In this document: in pieces, positions 16,718-24,748 of the stretch
Numbering within the stretch: position 1 is the stretch's first letter
Layout: each line of letters begins with the position of its first letter
Source: an uncultured Acetatifactor sp.
GTDB lineage: Bacteria; Bacillota; Clostridia; Lachnospirales; Lachnospiraceae
Assembly (NCBI GenBank): GCA_910586515.1
Contig: CAJUGL010000016.1
Span: forward strand, 1 to 59,285
Length of the DNA: 59,285 bases
Direction: 5' to 3'
Made by a program: the position numbers and the translations under genes
Notes under the pieces: generated by a model
The model's database searches: none
Seen by the model: only the letters and a program-made list of their open reading frames with translations
Told to the model about the DNA's origin: nothing

Positions 16718-18061
16718 CTACTGCCGCACAATCGTAATATATTTCTCCGTCACTTCCTGTACAATGCCGTCCACGGAGGCATGAATGCCTACGCTCAATC
16801 CTTCCGCCGGCCGGGCAATGCAGTCTCCCTTTCTGACTTCTGCCCCCTTTTCCACCACAGAAACCGCCGGGGCGCCGATATGCTGACTTAGAAGCAGTTT
16901 CACTTTATGAATCAGATTTTCTTTTTCCCAGTAACCGTCCTCCTGCAGGGGCGCGTCCACATTGTATTTGGAGAGTCCCAGCCGTGCCTCCAGTCTCTCC
17001 TCCGGAGCCTTACGGTAATCCCTGCCCTTGTTCACGGGAGCAGGCTTTACGTCCTGCGGCACCTTTACCCCTGCCTTGCGCAGTCCCAGTTTGTAATCGG
17101 CGATCAGGCTTCTGGGCGCCAGTCCCTGGGGACAGGAGAAATTCTCGCACAAACCGCATGAGCTGCAGAAAAAGGTGTTCAAAAATACATTGGTATCCTG
17201 AAAATCTTTGTTGGCCGCGCTGCGCATAAATTTATGGGGTTCGATGGGGTGCCCCAGGGCATGGCGGGGGCAGAGACTGGTGCAGGTCTCGCACTGGCAG
17301 CAGGCGGAGGCCGCACGTTTCAGGTCAATGGCCGCGTTCCTGTTTTTGCGCTGAATCAGGCTGTGGCTTTTGTCCAGGACAATCACCGCATTGGTGGTCT
17401 TGGTCACCACGTCAGTCTCCTCCTGCAGGTTTCCCATCATGGGACCGCCCACAAGGTAGGCCGGATTTTTCACCAGGATCTCTCCTGCATGAGCCGCCAC
17501 ATCCCGAATGGAGGCGCCGATTGGCACCCGCACCGTTACGGGACGGGATACTTCCCCTACCACGCTCACCAGTTTGTCTGCCACAGGAATCTGTTTTTCC
17601 AGGGCACGGCAGACATTATAGACCGTCTCCACATTGAAAACGGCTACCCCTTCCTCTATGGGAAGCCCGCCGGGCCGGATAACCCTTCCCGTGGCTTCGT
17701 AGATCAGCACCACTTCATCCCCCATGGGATAGGCGCTGTCCAACAGCTGCACCCGCATATGGGGGTATCTGTCTATGTATCGTTCAATCGCCTTTACGGC
17801 GGACTTGTATTCTCTCTTAATGCCGATGACGGCTTCCCCTGCTCCCACAGCCCGGGCCATTCCGTCAAAGGTTCTCAAAATCTCTTCCGCGCACTGTTCC
17901 ATCAGCTGCCGGTGAAGCTTCAGCAGCGGTTCGCACTCTGCGCAGTTCATCAATATAACTTCCGCTCTCTCATCCAGTTTCGCATAAGTGGGAAAGCCTG
18001 CGCCTCCCGCGCCGACTATGCCGCTTTCCCGCAAAACCTGCTTCAATGCCTGCATCTCCAT
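16718..18061 (-). CDS. pduS: PduS/RnfC-like Fe-S flavoprotein of the microcompartment
   Basis: 447 aa. An N-terminal GAGGAGFPTYAKL flavin/NADH-binding segment and SLBB-type domain are followed by two [4Fe-4S] motifs (Cys254, 257, 260, 264 and Cys299, 302, 305, 310). The C-terminal barrel/biotinyl-like part matches RnfC/PduS. In B12-dependent loci PduS reduces cobalamin, but nothing here uses B12. A role in NAD(H) recycling or electron export together with the PduT-like protein is therefore more likely. ATG at 18061 has GGAG 8 nt upstream. Confidence 0.88.
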   Translation of the reverse strand: MEMQALKQVLRESGIVGAGGAGFPTYAKLDERAEVILMNCAECEPLLKLHRQLMEQCAEEILRTFDGMARAVGAGEAVIGIKREYKSAVKAIERYIDRYPHMRVQLLDSAYPMGDEVVLIYEATGRVIRPGGLPIEEGVAVFNVETVYNVCRALEKQIPVADKLVSVVGEVSRPVTVRVPIGASIRDVAAHAGEILVKNPAYLVGGPMMGNLQEETDVVTKTTNAVIVLDKSHSLIQRKNRNAAIDLKRAASACCQCETCTSLCPRHALGHPIEPHKFMRSAANKDFQDTNVFLNTFFCSSCGLCENFSCPQGLAPRSLIADYKLGLRKAGVKVPQDVKPAPVNKGRDYRKAPEERLEARLGLSKYNVDAPLQEDGYWEKENLIHKVKLLLSQHIGAPAVSVVEKGAEVRKGDCIARPAEGLSVGIHASVDGIVQEVTEKYITIVRQ

Positions 18062-18189
18062 ATCATATTCTCCAAAATGATCATTACGGCAGCCGCTCTG
18101 TCCATTGATACTGCCGGGCAGCTGTCCCGATTGGCAGCCCGGAATTACCTTTCTGTCGTATAATAAAGGCCGGAATGCCGTCTATACCC

Positions 18190-18435
18190 TCACTCGTCAA
18201 CAATTCCCACAATGGCTGCGTCCACAGGCGCCTTTTCCATCCCAACCCGGGCGGCGCTTCCCGTAGCCACCAGAACAGTCTCGCCGATTCCCGCGCCGAT
18301 ATTGTCAATAGCAACAAAACGGGCGCCTCCGGCGGACATTTCTTCCAGGGGTTCAATAATCATAAATTTATTTCCAACCAGATTCTCGCATTTGCGGGTG
18401 GAAACGATGCTTCCCACTACTTTTCCCACAATCAT
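18190..18435 (-). CDS. eutN: BMC-P pentameric vertex protein (EutN/CcmL family)
   Basis: 81 aa, the usual size. Begins MIVGKVVGSIVSTRK and contains IDNIGAGIGETVLVATGSAAR, standard for the beta-barrel pentamers that cap shell vertices. It is the only BMC-P in the window. AGGAGAT precedes the ATG. Confidence 0.93.
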   Translation of the reverse strand: MIVGKVVGSIVSTRKCENLVGNKFMIIEPLEEMSAGGARFVAIDNIGAGIGETVLVATGSAARVGMEKAPVDAAIVGIVDE

Positions 18436-18766
18436 GGTATGTATCTCCTATCAGTGTACTGCCTCTCTTTAACTCCAGGCCTCCCGGAAACTGCCGCAGG
18501 CTAAGCCTGTGCGCCGGGCACGCCCCCGGTATTTTGAGACAGATCGGCGGGCAGTCCAAAGCTGTCTGCCCATGATGTCAAATTTCCGCCCGCCGTCCGC
18601 CCCGGAACCGCCGCAAATATGCCGGATTCAGCGCTTACCCTGTTTTACAGGGCTTTGCGGACAGCTCCTATTGCAATGTTTTATCGTTGCAATCCGATTC
18701 AGCTGCAGCCTGATTCTGCAGATATGCTTATTCCTCTGCGGACCTTTTTGCCTGACGTCCGCAAAG
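18436..18766. other. Structured 331-bp spacer in the shell operon
   Basis: No ORF with support. Several perfect inverted repeats: GGGCAG/CTGCCC (about 18552-18574), CCCTGT/ACAGGG (about 18641-18655), ATTGCAA/TTGCAAT (18670-18693), GCGGAC/GTCCGC (18738-18762), and a long-range GCTTTGCGGAC with GTCCGCAAAGC (18652-18662 and 18757-18767). The transcript must be heavily folded between pduL and the vertex gene. Confidence 0.65.
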
Positions 18767-19411
18767 CTATTTGATAATCGTCACCCTGTCGCCTGTCTTG
18801 ATCTTACCGGCATTGGCTTCGTCGGTATCAATATGCATCTCCAGGGTAAAGCTCTCGTCTACACGGATTTTCACCTGATTATACACGGTTCCCCGCTCGT
18901 TATCCACTTTCACGGACACGATATCGCCGTCCCTGACTCCCGCCGCATTTGCATCCGCCGGGGACATATGAATATGGCGCATGGCCACAATGCAGCCTTC
19001 CTCCAGATAGATAACGCCCTTGGGTCCTGCCACTGCGATGGGGGCGCTGCCTTTTACATTGCCGGATTCCCGAATGGGAGCCGCTACGCCCAGTTTCATG
19101 GCATCCGTTGCGGATATCTCCAGTTGGGAGGCCTTCCGCACCGGTCCCAGAACCCTTACGTTTTCGATGGCCCGAAGTTTCAGGCCCACAATGGTCACCG
19201 TCTCGTTGCAGGCATACTGACCGCCCATGAGATCTTTTTTCTTCGTCAGATGATAGCCGGTTCCGAACAGGATTTCCACATGCTCCTGTGTCAGGTGGAT
19301 ATGTCTTGCGGATACCCCTACCGGTACCTGAAATCCGCCGGCCTTCTCCTCCGTTCCGCGAATGGCCTGAAGCACCATCCGGGTAATCATTTCCACTGTC
19401 TGTTGTTCCAT
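18767..19411 (-). CDS. pduL: PduL phosphotransacylase with N-terminal encapsulation peptide
   Basis: 214 aa from the ATG at 19411 (GGAGGAAG upstream); the reading from 19492 would add an implausible basic tail. Converts propionyl-CoA to propionyl-phosphate and recycles CoA inside the compartment. Tandem PduL barrels with zinc-ligand histidines in VSARHIHLTQEH and MRHIHMSPADA. Residues 1-20 (EQQTVEMITRMVLQAIRG) form the short amphipathic helix plus linker that targets cargo to the shell lumen. Lies between shell genes. Confidence 0.92.
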   Translation of the reverse strand: MEQQTVEMITRMVLQAIRGTEEKAGGFQVPVGVSARHIHLTQEHVEILFGTGYHLTKKKDLMGGQYACNETVTIVGLKLRAIENVRVLGPVRKASQLEISATDAMKLGVAAPIRESGNVKGSAPIAVAGPKGVIYLEEGCIVAMRHIHMSPADANAAGVRDGDIVSVKVDNERGTVYNQVKIRVDESFTLEMHIDTDEANAGKIKTGDRVTIIK

Positions 19412-19560
19412 GTTCTTCCTCCATTGCCGCTTCCCGCCCCGGGCGGAAAACGAGCCTCCGCTCTTCCGGACCGTGAAGTTCCTTCCCTGCACCGCTTATC
19501 GCCCTGTCCTTCTCCCTGCGCCTGTACCCAGGGAAGCGGGTTTGGCGCACTGCTGTCTTG

Positions 19561-19586
19561 CCGAATAAGCAAGGGAGCTTATTCGG
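19561..19586. repeat. Perfect 10-bp hairpin upstream of pduL
   Basis: CCGAATAAGC and GCTTATTCGG around a 6-nt loop, extended imperfectly outwards by a TGCTG/CAGCA pair. It is in the transcribed gap between a BMC-H gene and pduL and lacks a T-run, so it is more likely a processing or stability hairpin than a terminator. Confidence 0.6.
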
Positions 19587-19630
19587 ACTGCGCGTTTTCC
19601 GCAAGGCAAGCAGCAGGACTTTCACAGTAA

Positions 19631-19912
19631 CTACGCCTTTACTGCGGGAAGAATCATCTCAACATCGCTGTGAGGCCTGGGAATTACATGGGTAGCTACC
19701 AGTTCTCCCAGTTTGGATGCGCTGGATGCGCCGGCTTCCACAGAGGACTTCACTGCGCCTACATCGCCGCGTACCATTACGGTTACCAGTCCGGAACCGA
19801 TTTTCTCCGTGCCTACCAGGCTGACATTCGCAGCCTTACACATAGCGTCCGCAGCTTCGATCGCCGCAACCAGACCTCTTGTTTCCACCATTCCTAATGC
19901 TTCCTGTGCCAT
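19631..19912 (-). CDS. BMC-H shell hexamer protein (PduA/EutM type), copy 1
   Basis: 93 aa, a single canonical BMC domain: MAQEALGMVETRGL, GSGLVTVMVRGDVGAV and HVIPRPHSDVEMILP. Builds the flat shell facets. It is closely similar to the protein at 20442-20717, differing mainly at scattered surface positions, so the two are recent duplicates that probably co-assemble. Ribosome binding site AGGAGGAG precedes the ATG. Confidence 0.95.
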   Translation of the reverse strand: MAQEALGMVETRGLVAAIEAADAMCKAANVSLVGTEKIGSGLVTVMVRGDVGAVKSSVEAGASSASKLGELVATHVIPRPHSDVEMILPAVKA

Positions 19913-20017
19913 TTTATTCTCCTCCTGTTAATCGTTCCATAACCCTCTTCCGCCGTTTGGAATACCGGGAATCCCGGCACGGCCAGGGGGTGCTGTCTCT
20001 GTTCCGGTTACCCTTTT

Positions 20018-20353
20018 CTACACTTCCTGGATGGTTCTTTCGTCCAGTCCGGGCTGTGTGTCTTTATTCATGAAACGGCTTGCGCTTAAGTTCACCAGTC
20101 TCACGATCTCTTCGTGGGGGTTCGCCAGGACGCCTTTTGCCACAGGCTTTTTGATGGCCTTTGCAGCGGCGGTCTCCACGGCTTCCGTGACAGACGCCAC
20201 GTCACCCTTTACCACAATGGTGACAAGCCTTCCCCCCAGTTTTCTCTCCCAGGTGGCCAGCTCCACGCCGGATGTCTTGCACATAATGTCCAGGGCATCC
20301 ACGGCGGCAACCACACCTGTAATTTCGATAAAGCCCAATGATGTATTGCTCAT
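20018..20353 (-). CDS. BMC-H shell protein with C-terminal extension
   Basis: 111 aa. The BMC fold (MSNTSLGFIEITGVVAAVDAL to about residue 88) is followed by a charged tail (SASRFMNKDTQPGLDERTIQEV) absent from the two short BMC-H paralogues. Sequence is clearly divergent from them (VELATWERKLGGRL), so its pore should differ. The tail may contact cargo or the membrane-facing side; inference. Confidence 0.92.
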   Translation of the reverse strand: MSNTSLGFIEITGVVAAVDALDIMCKTSGVELATWERKLGGRLVTIVVKGDVASVTEAVETAAAKAIKKPVAKGVLANPHEEIVRLVNLSASRFMNKDTQPGLDERTIQEV

Positions 20354-20441
20354 TTGCCGGCTCCTTTACTGATATTGCAATCTCTTCCCTGTCTGCAGCA
20401 GTTTGTCAGGAGGCGGTCAGCCGCCGCTCCCTGCTGTCCTG

Positions 20442-20717
20442 TCAGATCTTCGGGAGAATCTTCTCCACGTCGGAATGGGGTCTGGGAATCACATGGGCCG
20501 CCACCAGTTCGCCAAGCCTGCCTGCGGCTGCGGAACCGCTTTCCACGGCTGCCTTTACGGCGCCTACATCTCCCCGCACCATTACGGTTACCAGTCCGGA
20601 ACCGATTTTCTCGGTGCCCACCAGAGATACCTCCGCGGACTTGGTCATTGCGTCCGCTGCCTCAATGGCTGCCGTAAGACCTCTTGTTTCTACCATTCCC
20701 AATGCTTCCTGTGCCAT
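20442..20717 (-). CDS. BMC-H shell hexamer protein (PduA/EutM type), copy 2
   Basis: 91 aa, near-duplicate of the 19631-19912 product: same MAQEALGMVETRGL start, same IGSGLVTVMVRGDVGAVK core and HVIPRPHSDVEKILP end. Conservation also extends into the DNA. The two copies are separated by the divergent tailed BMC-H gene. GAAAGGAGAG precedes the ATG. Confidence 0.95.
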   Translation of the reverse strand: MAQEALGMVETRGLTAAIEAADAMTKSAEVSLVGTEKIGSGLVTVMVRGDVGAVKAAVESGSAAAGRLGELVAAHVIPRPHSDVEKILPKI

Positions 20718-20888
20718 AGTGCTCTCCTTTCCTGCCTATACGCTCTTTCTGATTTCTTTCGTTACCGTTCACGGCTTCCCACGGCTCGCCGCTCCTATCG
20801 GCGCCTGCAGTCCCGGAATTATTCATGCAGCATGCCCGCGAAAACATCTGGCGGAACTGCCTGTAAACCGCAACGTTCTTACTTCCTA

Positions 20889-21269
20889 TCAATTTTTGTC
20901 AAATGCGCTGATTTTCAGCATTTTGCCGGTGTCCCCGGTGGGTCTGGGGATAATGTGCCTCTGGACTACGCCGGTGAGGGATTTTGCCACCGCCTCTCCC
21001 GCTTCCATGGCCGCTTCCACAGCCGCCACGCTTCCCCTGAATTTCACCGTCACCAGTAAGGGTACCGGCAGCGCGTCCGCATTTGCCGGTTTGTTTTTAT
21101 CAAAAGTCTCCAGTGTGACATCTGCGGCCTTACAGCCTGCGTCGGCCGCAAGGAACGCGCAGGTCAGTCCGAATACCTCCAACAATCCCACCGCTTCTTC
21201 CGCGGAATTTGTTCCTTCCTTCTTTTCTTCCATAGACTTACTCTCTTCCATTGATTTCTTTTCTTCCAT
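20889..21269 (-). CDS. BMC-H shell protein with repetitive charged N-terminus
   Basis: 126 aa. Residues 1-17 are a tandem repeat, MEEKKSMEESKSMEEKK, with three possible start Mets; AGGAGAG 9 nt before 21269 favours the first. The BMC domain starts at about 26 (EAVGLLEVFGLTCAFLAADA) and ends RHIIPRPTGDTGKML. The pore segment is atypical (ETFDKNKPANADALPVP), with an insertion that should alter the central pore. First shell gene after the enzymes. Confidence 0.92.
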   Translation of the reverse strand: MEEKKSMEESKSMEEKKEGTNSAEEAVGLLEVFGLTCAFLAADAGCKAADVTLETFDKNKPANADALPVPLLVTVKFRGSVAAVEAAMEAGEAVAKSLTGVVQRHIIPRPTGDTGKMLKISAFDKN

Positions 21270-21331
21270 AGACTTTTTTCTCTCCTGGAAAGCTGTCTTC
21301 CTTGAAAAGAGTTGATTCCCGCATCTTTATC

Positions 21332-22543
21332 TTATTTATTGATAATCGCAATCTTCAGTCCTGTCATGGCCAGATTGGTCTTCAGCGCCTCATTGATTTC
21401 CTCCAGGGGATAAGTATGGGTAATCAGCTTATCCATGGGAAGACCCATTTTCTTGGCGCTCTTGAGGAAATCAAAGGTGGTGGCATAATCCCGCAGGGTA
21501 TAAACCCAGGAGCCCACCGTGGTAATCTCCTTGGAGCAGATATCAAAGTGCGGATTGATGGTGGCGTCGCCGCCGTTGATGAAGAATCCCAGTTCGCAAA
21601 GTCCGCCGCCGTTGCGGATGAACTTATAGATATTGGAATGTCCTGCAGGAGAGCCTGTACACTGGAAGGCGAAATCCGCCAGATGTCCTTCGCATTTCTC
21701 CTCCACGGCCGCCGTCAGGGCCTCAATCCCCTTGTGTTCCTTAAAGTTCACGGAATCGGAAGCTCCCAGTTCCTTTGCGAAATCCAGACGCTTCTGTTCT
21801 CCGTCCACAGCCACAATCCTATTGATGCCCATGGTGCGCAGGATGGCAATGCAGATCAGCCCGATGGGTCCGCAGCCCTGTACCACCACTCTGCTGTTGA
21901 ACCGCAGTATTCCCGTACTCTTGGCCCGCTCCACAGCATGGATCAGCACTGCGCAGGGTTCAATGAGCACTCTGGAATACAGATCCAGATCGCTTACGTT
22001 AAACACGGTGGAGCCTTTCCGTATCAGAATATAATCGGAAAACCATCCGTTCAGGTGAATATCGTCGTCCGGAAGCAGGCCGTACACATCGGCGCCGCCC
22101 ACATTCTGCTTATTCAGGTCAAACATGGTGATATCCGGGTTATCCTTGAAAATCATGCAGGTAACCACCTTGTCGCCAAGCTTTAAATCCTTGCCCGCGC
22201 TGTCCTTCTTTACATTTTTCCCCATCTTCACGATCTCGCCGGTTCCCTCGTGTCCCAGGGCCACGGGAATCAGGCCGAAGGGGTCTCTCTTGAATTCATG
22301 GGCGTCCGTACCGCAGACGCCGCAGCCTTCCACCTTTACCAGAATGTCGTCGTCGCCCACTTCCGGCATGGGGAATTCCTTTACGTCAAAATGCTCCAGA
22401 CCGGTGAGCATTGCCACATGGGCCGTCCCCGGAATCTCTGCGCCTGCCGCCCCGCTGCCTGTAGCGGAAGCCGCGGCTGCGGTTCCTGAAATACTGGCCA
22501 GCACCTGTTTCACAATCTCTTCTATCTGTGCCGTATCTGCCAT
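21332..22543 (-). CDS. Zn-dependent alcohol dehydrogenase with encapsulation peptide
   Basis: 403 aa from the ATG at 22543 (GGAGAT upstream). Medium-chain dehydrogenase fold: zinc/substrate segment GCGVCGTDAHEF, GHEGTGEIVKMG, and NAD-binding GCGPIGLICIAIL. Residues 1-18 (DTAQIEEIVKQVLASISG) are an encapsulation peptide, joined by an Ala/Gly/Ser-rich linker. Likely reduces propionaldehyde to 1-propanol, or lactaldehyde to propanediol, regenerating NAD inside the shell. This MDR enzyme takes the place of the iron-type PduQ of B12 loci. Confidence 0.9.
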   Translation of the reverse strand: MADTAQIEEIVKQVLASISGTAAAASATGSGAAGAEIPGTAHVAMLTGLEHFDVKEFPMPEVGDDDILVKVEGCGVCGTDAHEFKRDPFGLIPVALGHEGTGEIVKMGKNVKKDSAGKDLKLGDKVVTCMIFKDNPDITMFDLNKQNVGGADVYGLLPDDDIHLNGWFSDYILIRKGSTVFNVSDLDLYSRVLIEPCAVLIHAVERAKSTGILRFNSRVVVQGCGPIGLICIAILRTMGINRIVAVDGEQKRLDFAKELGASDSVNFKEHKGIEALTAAVEEKCEGHLADFAFQCTGSPAGHSNIYKFIRNGGGLCELGFFINGGDATINPHFDICSKEITTVGSWVYTLRDYATTFDFLKSAKKMGLPMDKLITHTYPLEEINEALKTNLAMTGLKIAIINK

Positions 22544-22596
22544 TCTATAATCTCCTTTCTGTTTGTCGCTTCTGCCTTCCGCACTGCTGCCGCGCA

Positions 22597-23985
22597 TTAC
22601 CGGATGCAGAGGCTGTCGGACATAACGCAGCGCCTGCTCTTGGTGAAGGACCGGGTACTGGTCAGGCCCTCGCCTGTGCGGCTGGCAATGGTAAAGGTAC
22701 AGTAGCCTTCTCCGCCGAAGCCAAGCGCCGCATAGGAAGGCGCGTTTTTCACCAGGATGGCCGTATCAATGGCTCTCGCGTACTTTGTAATATTGTCTAT
22801 ATTCTTGGAGTGAATATGGGCGGAGTGACGGTTGCCATGCTCAAGCCACACGGCCTGCTCTATGGCGTCGTCGATATCCTTCGCCCGGACCATGCCCAAA
22901 ATAGGCATCATCAGCTCCTCGGCAATCAGAGGATGCTCCTTGGGTCCTTCAAAAACAATGCAGCGGATATTATCCGGTACGGTTACCCCAATCATGCCAA
23001 GCAGGGTTTTGGCATCCCGGCCCACACAGTTGCGGTTCAGCCCCTTGGGGGTGAGCACCGTTGCCGTAAGCCTTTCCTGCTCCTCCCTGGAAACCAGGTA
23101 GCAGCCCTGTTCAGCTACCATGTAGTGCATCAATTCGTCCGCAATGGATTCCACTGCCACGATCTCCTTCTCTGCGATGCAGGGAAGGTTGTTGTCAAAG
23201 GTACAGCCGTTGACGATATCCGCTGCTGCCTTTCTCACATCCGCCGTCTCGTCCACCACTGCGGGGGGATTGCCCGCCCCTGCGCCGATGCCCCTCTTTC
23301 CCGAGGAAAGCACTGCCGTCACCACACCCGGCCCTCCGGTGGCCACCAGAAGCGGGATATCCTTGTGCTTCATCATCACATTACTGGTGTCCAGGGTGGG
23401 CTGTTCCACGGTGCAGGCCACATTGTCCGGCCCTCCTGCCTCCAGGGAAGCCTCATTGATCATGTTGATGGCAAAGATGGTGGTCCTCACCGCCTGGGGA
23501 TGGGGATTGAACACCACCGTATTTCCTGCGGCAATCATGCCGATGGAATTGCAGATGACGGTCTCGCTTGGATTGGTGCAGGGGGTGATGGCTCCGATAA
23601 CCCCGAAGGGTCCCATTTCAATCAATGTCAGTCCCCTGTCTCCGGACCACGCCGTCGTCTTCAAGTCTTCCGTGCCGGGGGTTTTGTCCGCCACCAGCCG
23701 ATGCTTTAATATCTTATGTCCCACATTGCCCATTCCTGTCTCGTTTACGCCCATTCTGGCAATGAGTTCCGCATTTTCATGGGTTCGTCTGCGGATATTT
23801 CCGATAATCTGCTCTCTCTGGTCAAGGGACATTCTGCGGACTTTCTCCTGGGATGCCTTTGCGGCCGCAATGGCTTCGTTCATGTCCTTAAAAATGCCGT
23901 GCTTGCCGCCTGGAGATTCTGCAATCTGCATCTTCGCCACGACTTCCTGTACAATGTCCTGTACCAGATTCTCATTTATAAGCAC
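22597..23985 (-). CDS. pduP: CoA-acylating aldehyde dehydrogenase (PduP-like) with encapsulation peptide
   Basis: 462 aa. Oxidises propionaldehyde to propionyl-CoA with NAD+. Catalytic Cys269 in DNNLPCIAEKE, cofactor segment ITPCTNPSETVICNSIGM, and GGPGVVTAVLSSGKRGIGAGAGN. Residues 3-20 (INENLVQDIVQEVVAKMQ) form the N-terminal targeting helix. The start is GTG at 23985 with GGAGGT 7 nt upstream; the CGCAGCGA palindrome lies just before that site. Confidence 0.94.
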   Translation of the reverse strand: MLINENLVQDIVQEVVAKMQIAESPGGKHGIFKDMNEAIAAAKASQEKVRRMSLDQREQIIGNIRRRTHENAELIARMGVNETGMGNVGHKILKHRLVADKTPGTEDLKTTAWSGDRGLTLIEMGPFGVIGAITPCTNPSETVICNSIGMIAAGNTVVFNPHPQAVRTTIFAINMINEASLEAGGPDNVACTVEQPTLDTSNVMMKHKDIPLLVATGGPGVVTAVLSSGKRGIGAGAGNPPAVVDETADVRKAAADIVNGCTFDNNLPCIAEKEIVAVESIADELMHYMVAEQGCYLVSREEQERLTATVLTPKGLNRNCVGRDAKTLLGMIGVTVPDNIRCIVFEGPKEHPLIAEELMMPILGMVRAKDIDDAIEQAVWLEHGNRHSAHIHSKNIDNITKYARAIDTAILVKNAPSYAALGFGGEGYCTFTIASRTGEGLTSTRSFTKSRRCVMSDSLCIR

Positions 23986-23992
23986 TTTGCTA

Positions 23993-24022
23993 CCTCCTAT
24001 TTTAGTCGCTGCGCGACGGCTC
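23993..24022 (-). repeat. CGCAGCGA palindromic leader element, short form A
   Basis: On the minus strand GTCGCGCAGCGAC (24005-24017) is followed by TAAAAT and then AGGAGG of the aldehyde dehydrogenase gene. Almost the same string precedes the ribosome binding site of the sugar-binding lipoprotein gene (52233-52264). Related long forms lie at 32.2 and 41.3 kb. Confidence 0.7.
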
Positions 24023-24664
24023 TTAATTGGAAAGTCCCTCTAAATTTTCAAAAACTGATTTTCCGTAAGCAGCCAACGCTGTGTCCTGTTCGGCGCTGCC
24101 GCCGCTGACGCCCAGGGCGCCCACAATCGCATCACCCCGCTTCAGCACCTCCCCGCCTCCAAAAATAACGATTCTGCCCTCATTGGTAAACTGTATGCCG
24201 TACAGGCTCTCCCCCGGCCGGCTTAAAGTCCCCAACTGCGCAGTGGACATCTGAAAGGCAATGGATGTATATGTCTTGTTCAGCGCCACGTCAAAGCTTC
24301 CTATGTAGGCTCCGTCCATACAGTGAACGGCTACGGGCCTGGCGGACGCATCGGAGACGGCGGTAACCACCCGCATGCCCCATTCCGCAGCCTTTGCCTC
24401 AATGCTCTCGATGAGCTTCACCGCAAGGGCCAGGGGCATGGTCACGGGAACCAGACCGCCGTTTGCCGCCGCAAGTTTTCCGGACCCGGGAATTACCTTC
24501 CTGCTCCCTGTCCAGGCGGCTGTCCCCGAAATCTCCCCGGCTTCGGCAGATGTTTTCTGTTCTGTCGGGAATGTCTCCCCTGGCTGACGGAATACCGCCC
24601 CGTTTCCGCCCTCTGCTGCTTTCAGGACCTCACGGACGATTGCTTCTATCTCTCTGTTTTCCAT
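24023..24664 (-). CDS. GlcG/HbpS (PduO C-terminal)-like protein with encapsulation peptide
   Basis: 213 aa from the ATG at 24664; one at 24682 is possible but has a distant GGAG. Residues 1-17 (ENREIEAIVREVLKAAEG) form an encapsulation peptide, a long flexible linker follows, and from about 70 comes the GlcG/HbpS fold (LALAVKLIESIEAKAAEWGMRV; GAYIGSFDVALNKTYTSIAF; GGGEVLKRGDAIVGALGVSG). The family binds haem or cobalamin in some members; its job in glycyl-radical compartments is not established. Second gene of the operon. Confidence 0.85.
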   Translation of the reverse strand: MENREIEAIVREVLKAAEGGNGAVFRQPGETFPTEQKTSAEAGEISGTAAWTGSRKVIPGSGKLAAANGGLVPVTMPLALAVKLIESIEAKAAEWGMRVVTAVSDASARPVAVHCMDGAYIGSFDVALNKTYTSIAFQMSTAQLGTLSRPGESLYGIQFTNEGRIVIFGGGEVLKRGDAIVGALGVSGGSAEQDTALAAYGKSVFENLEGLSN

Positions 24665-24748
24665 GGAATGCCCTTCTTCCATATGATACGATGACTCTCC
24701 TGAAATGCCTGTCCTATAGACATTTCCTCAATGGGAGATCTGGAATCC

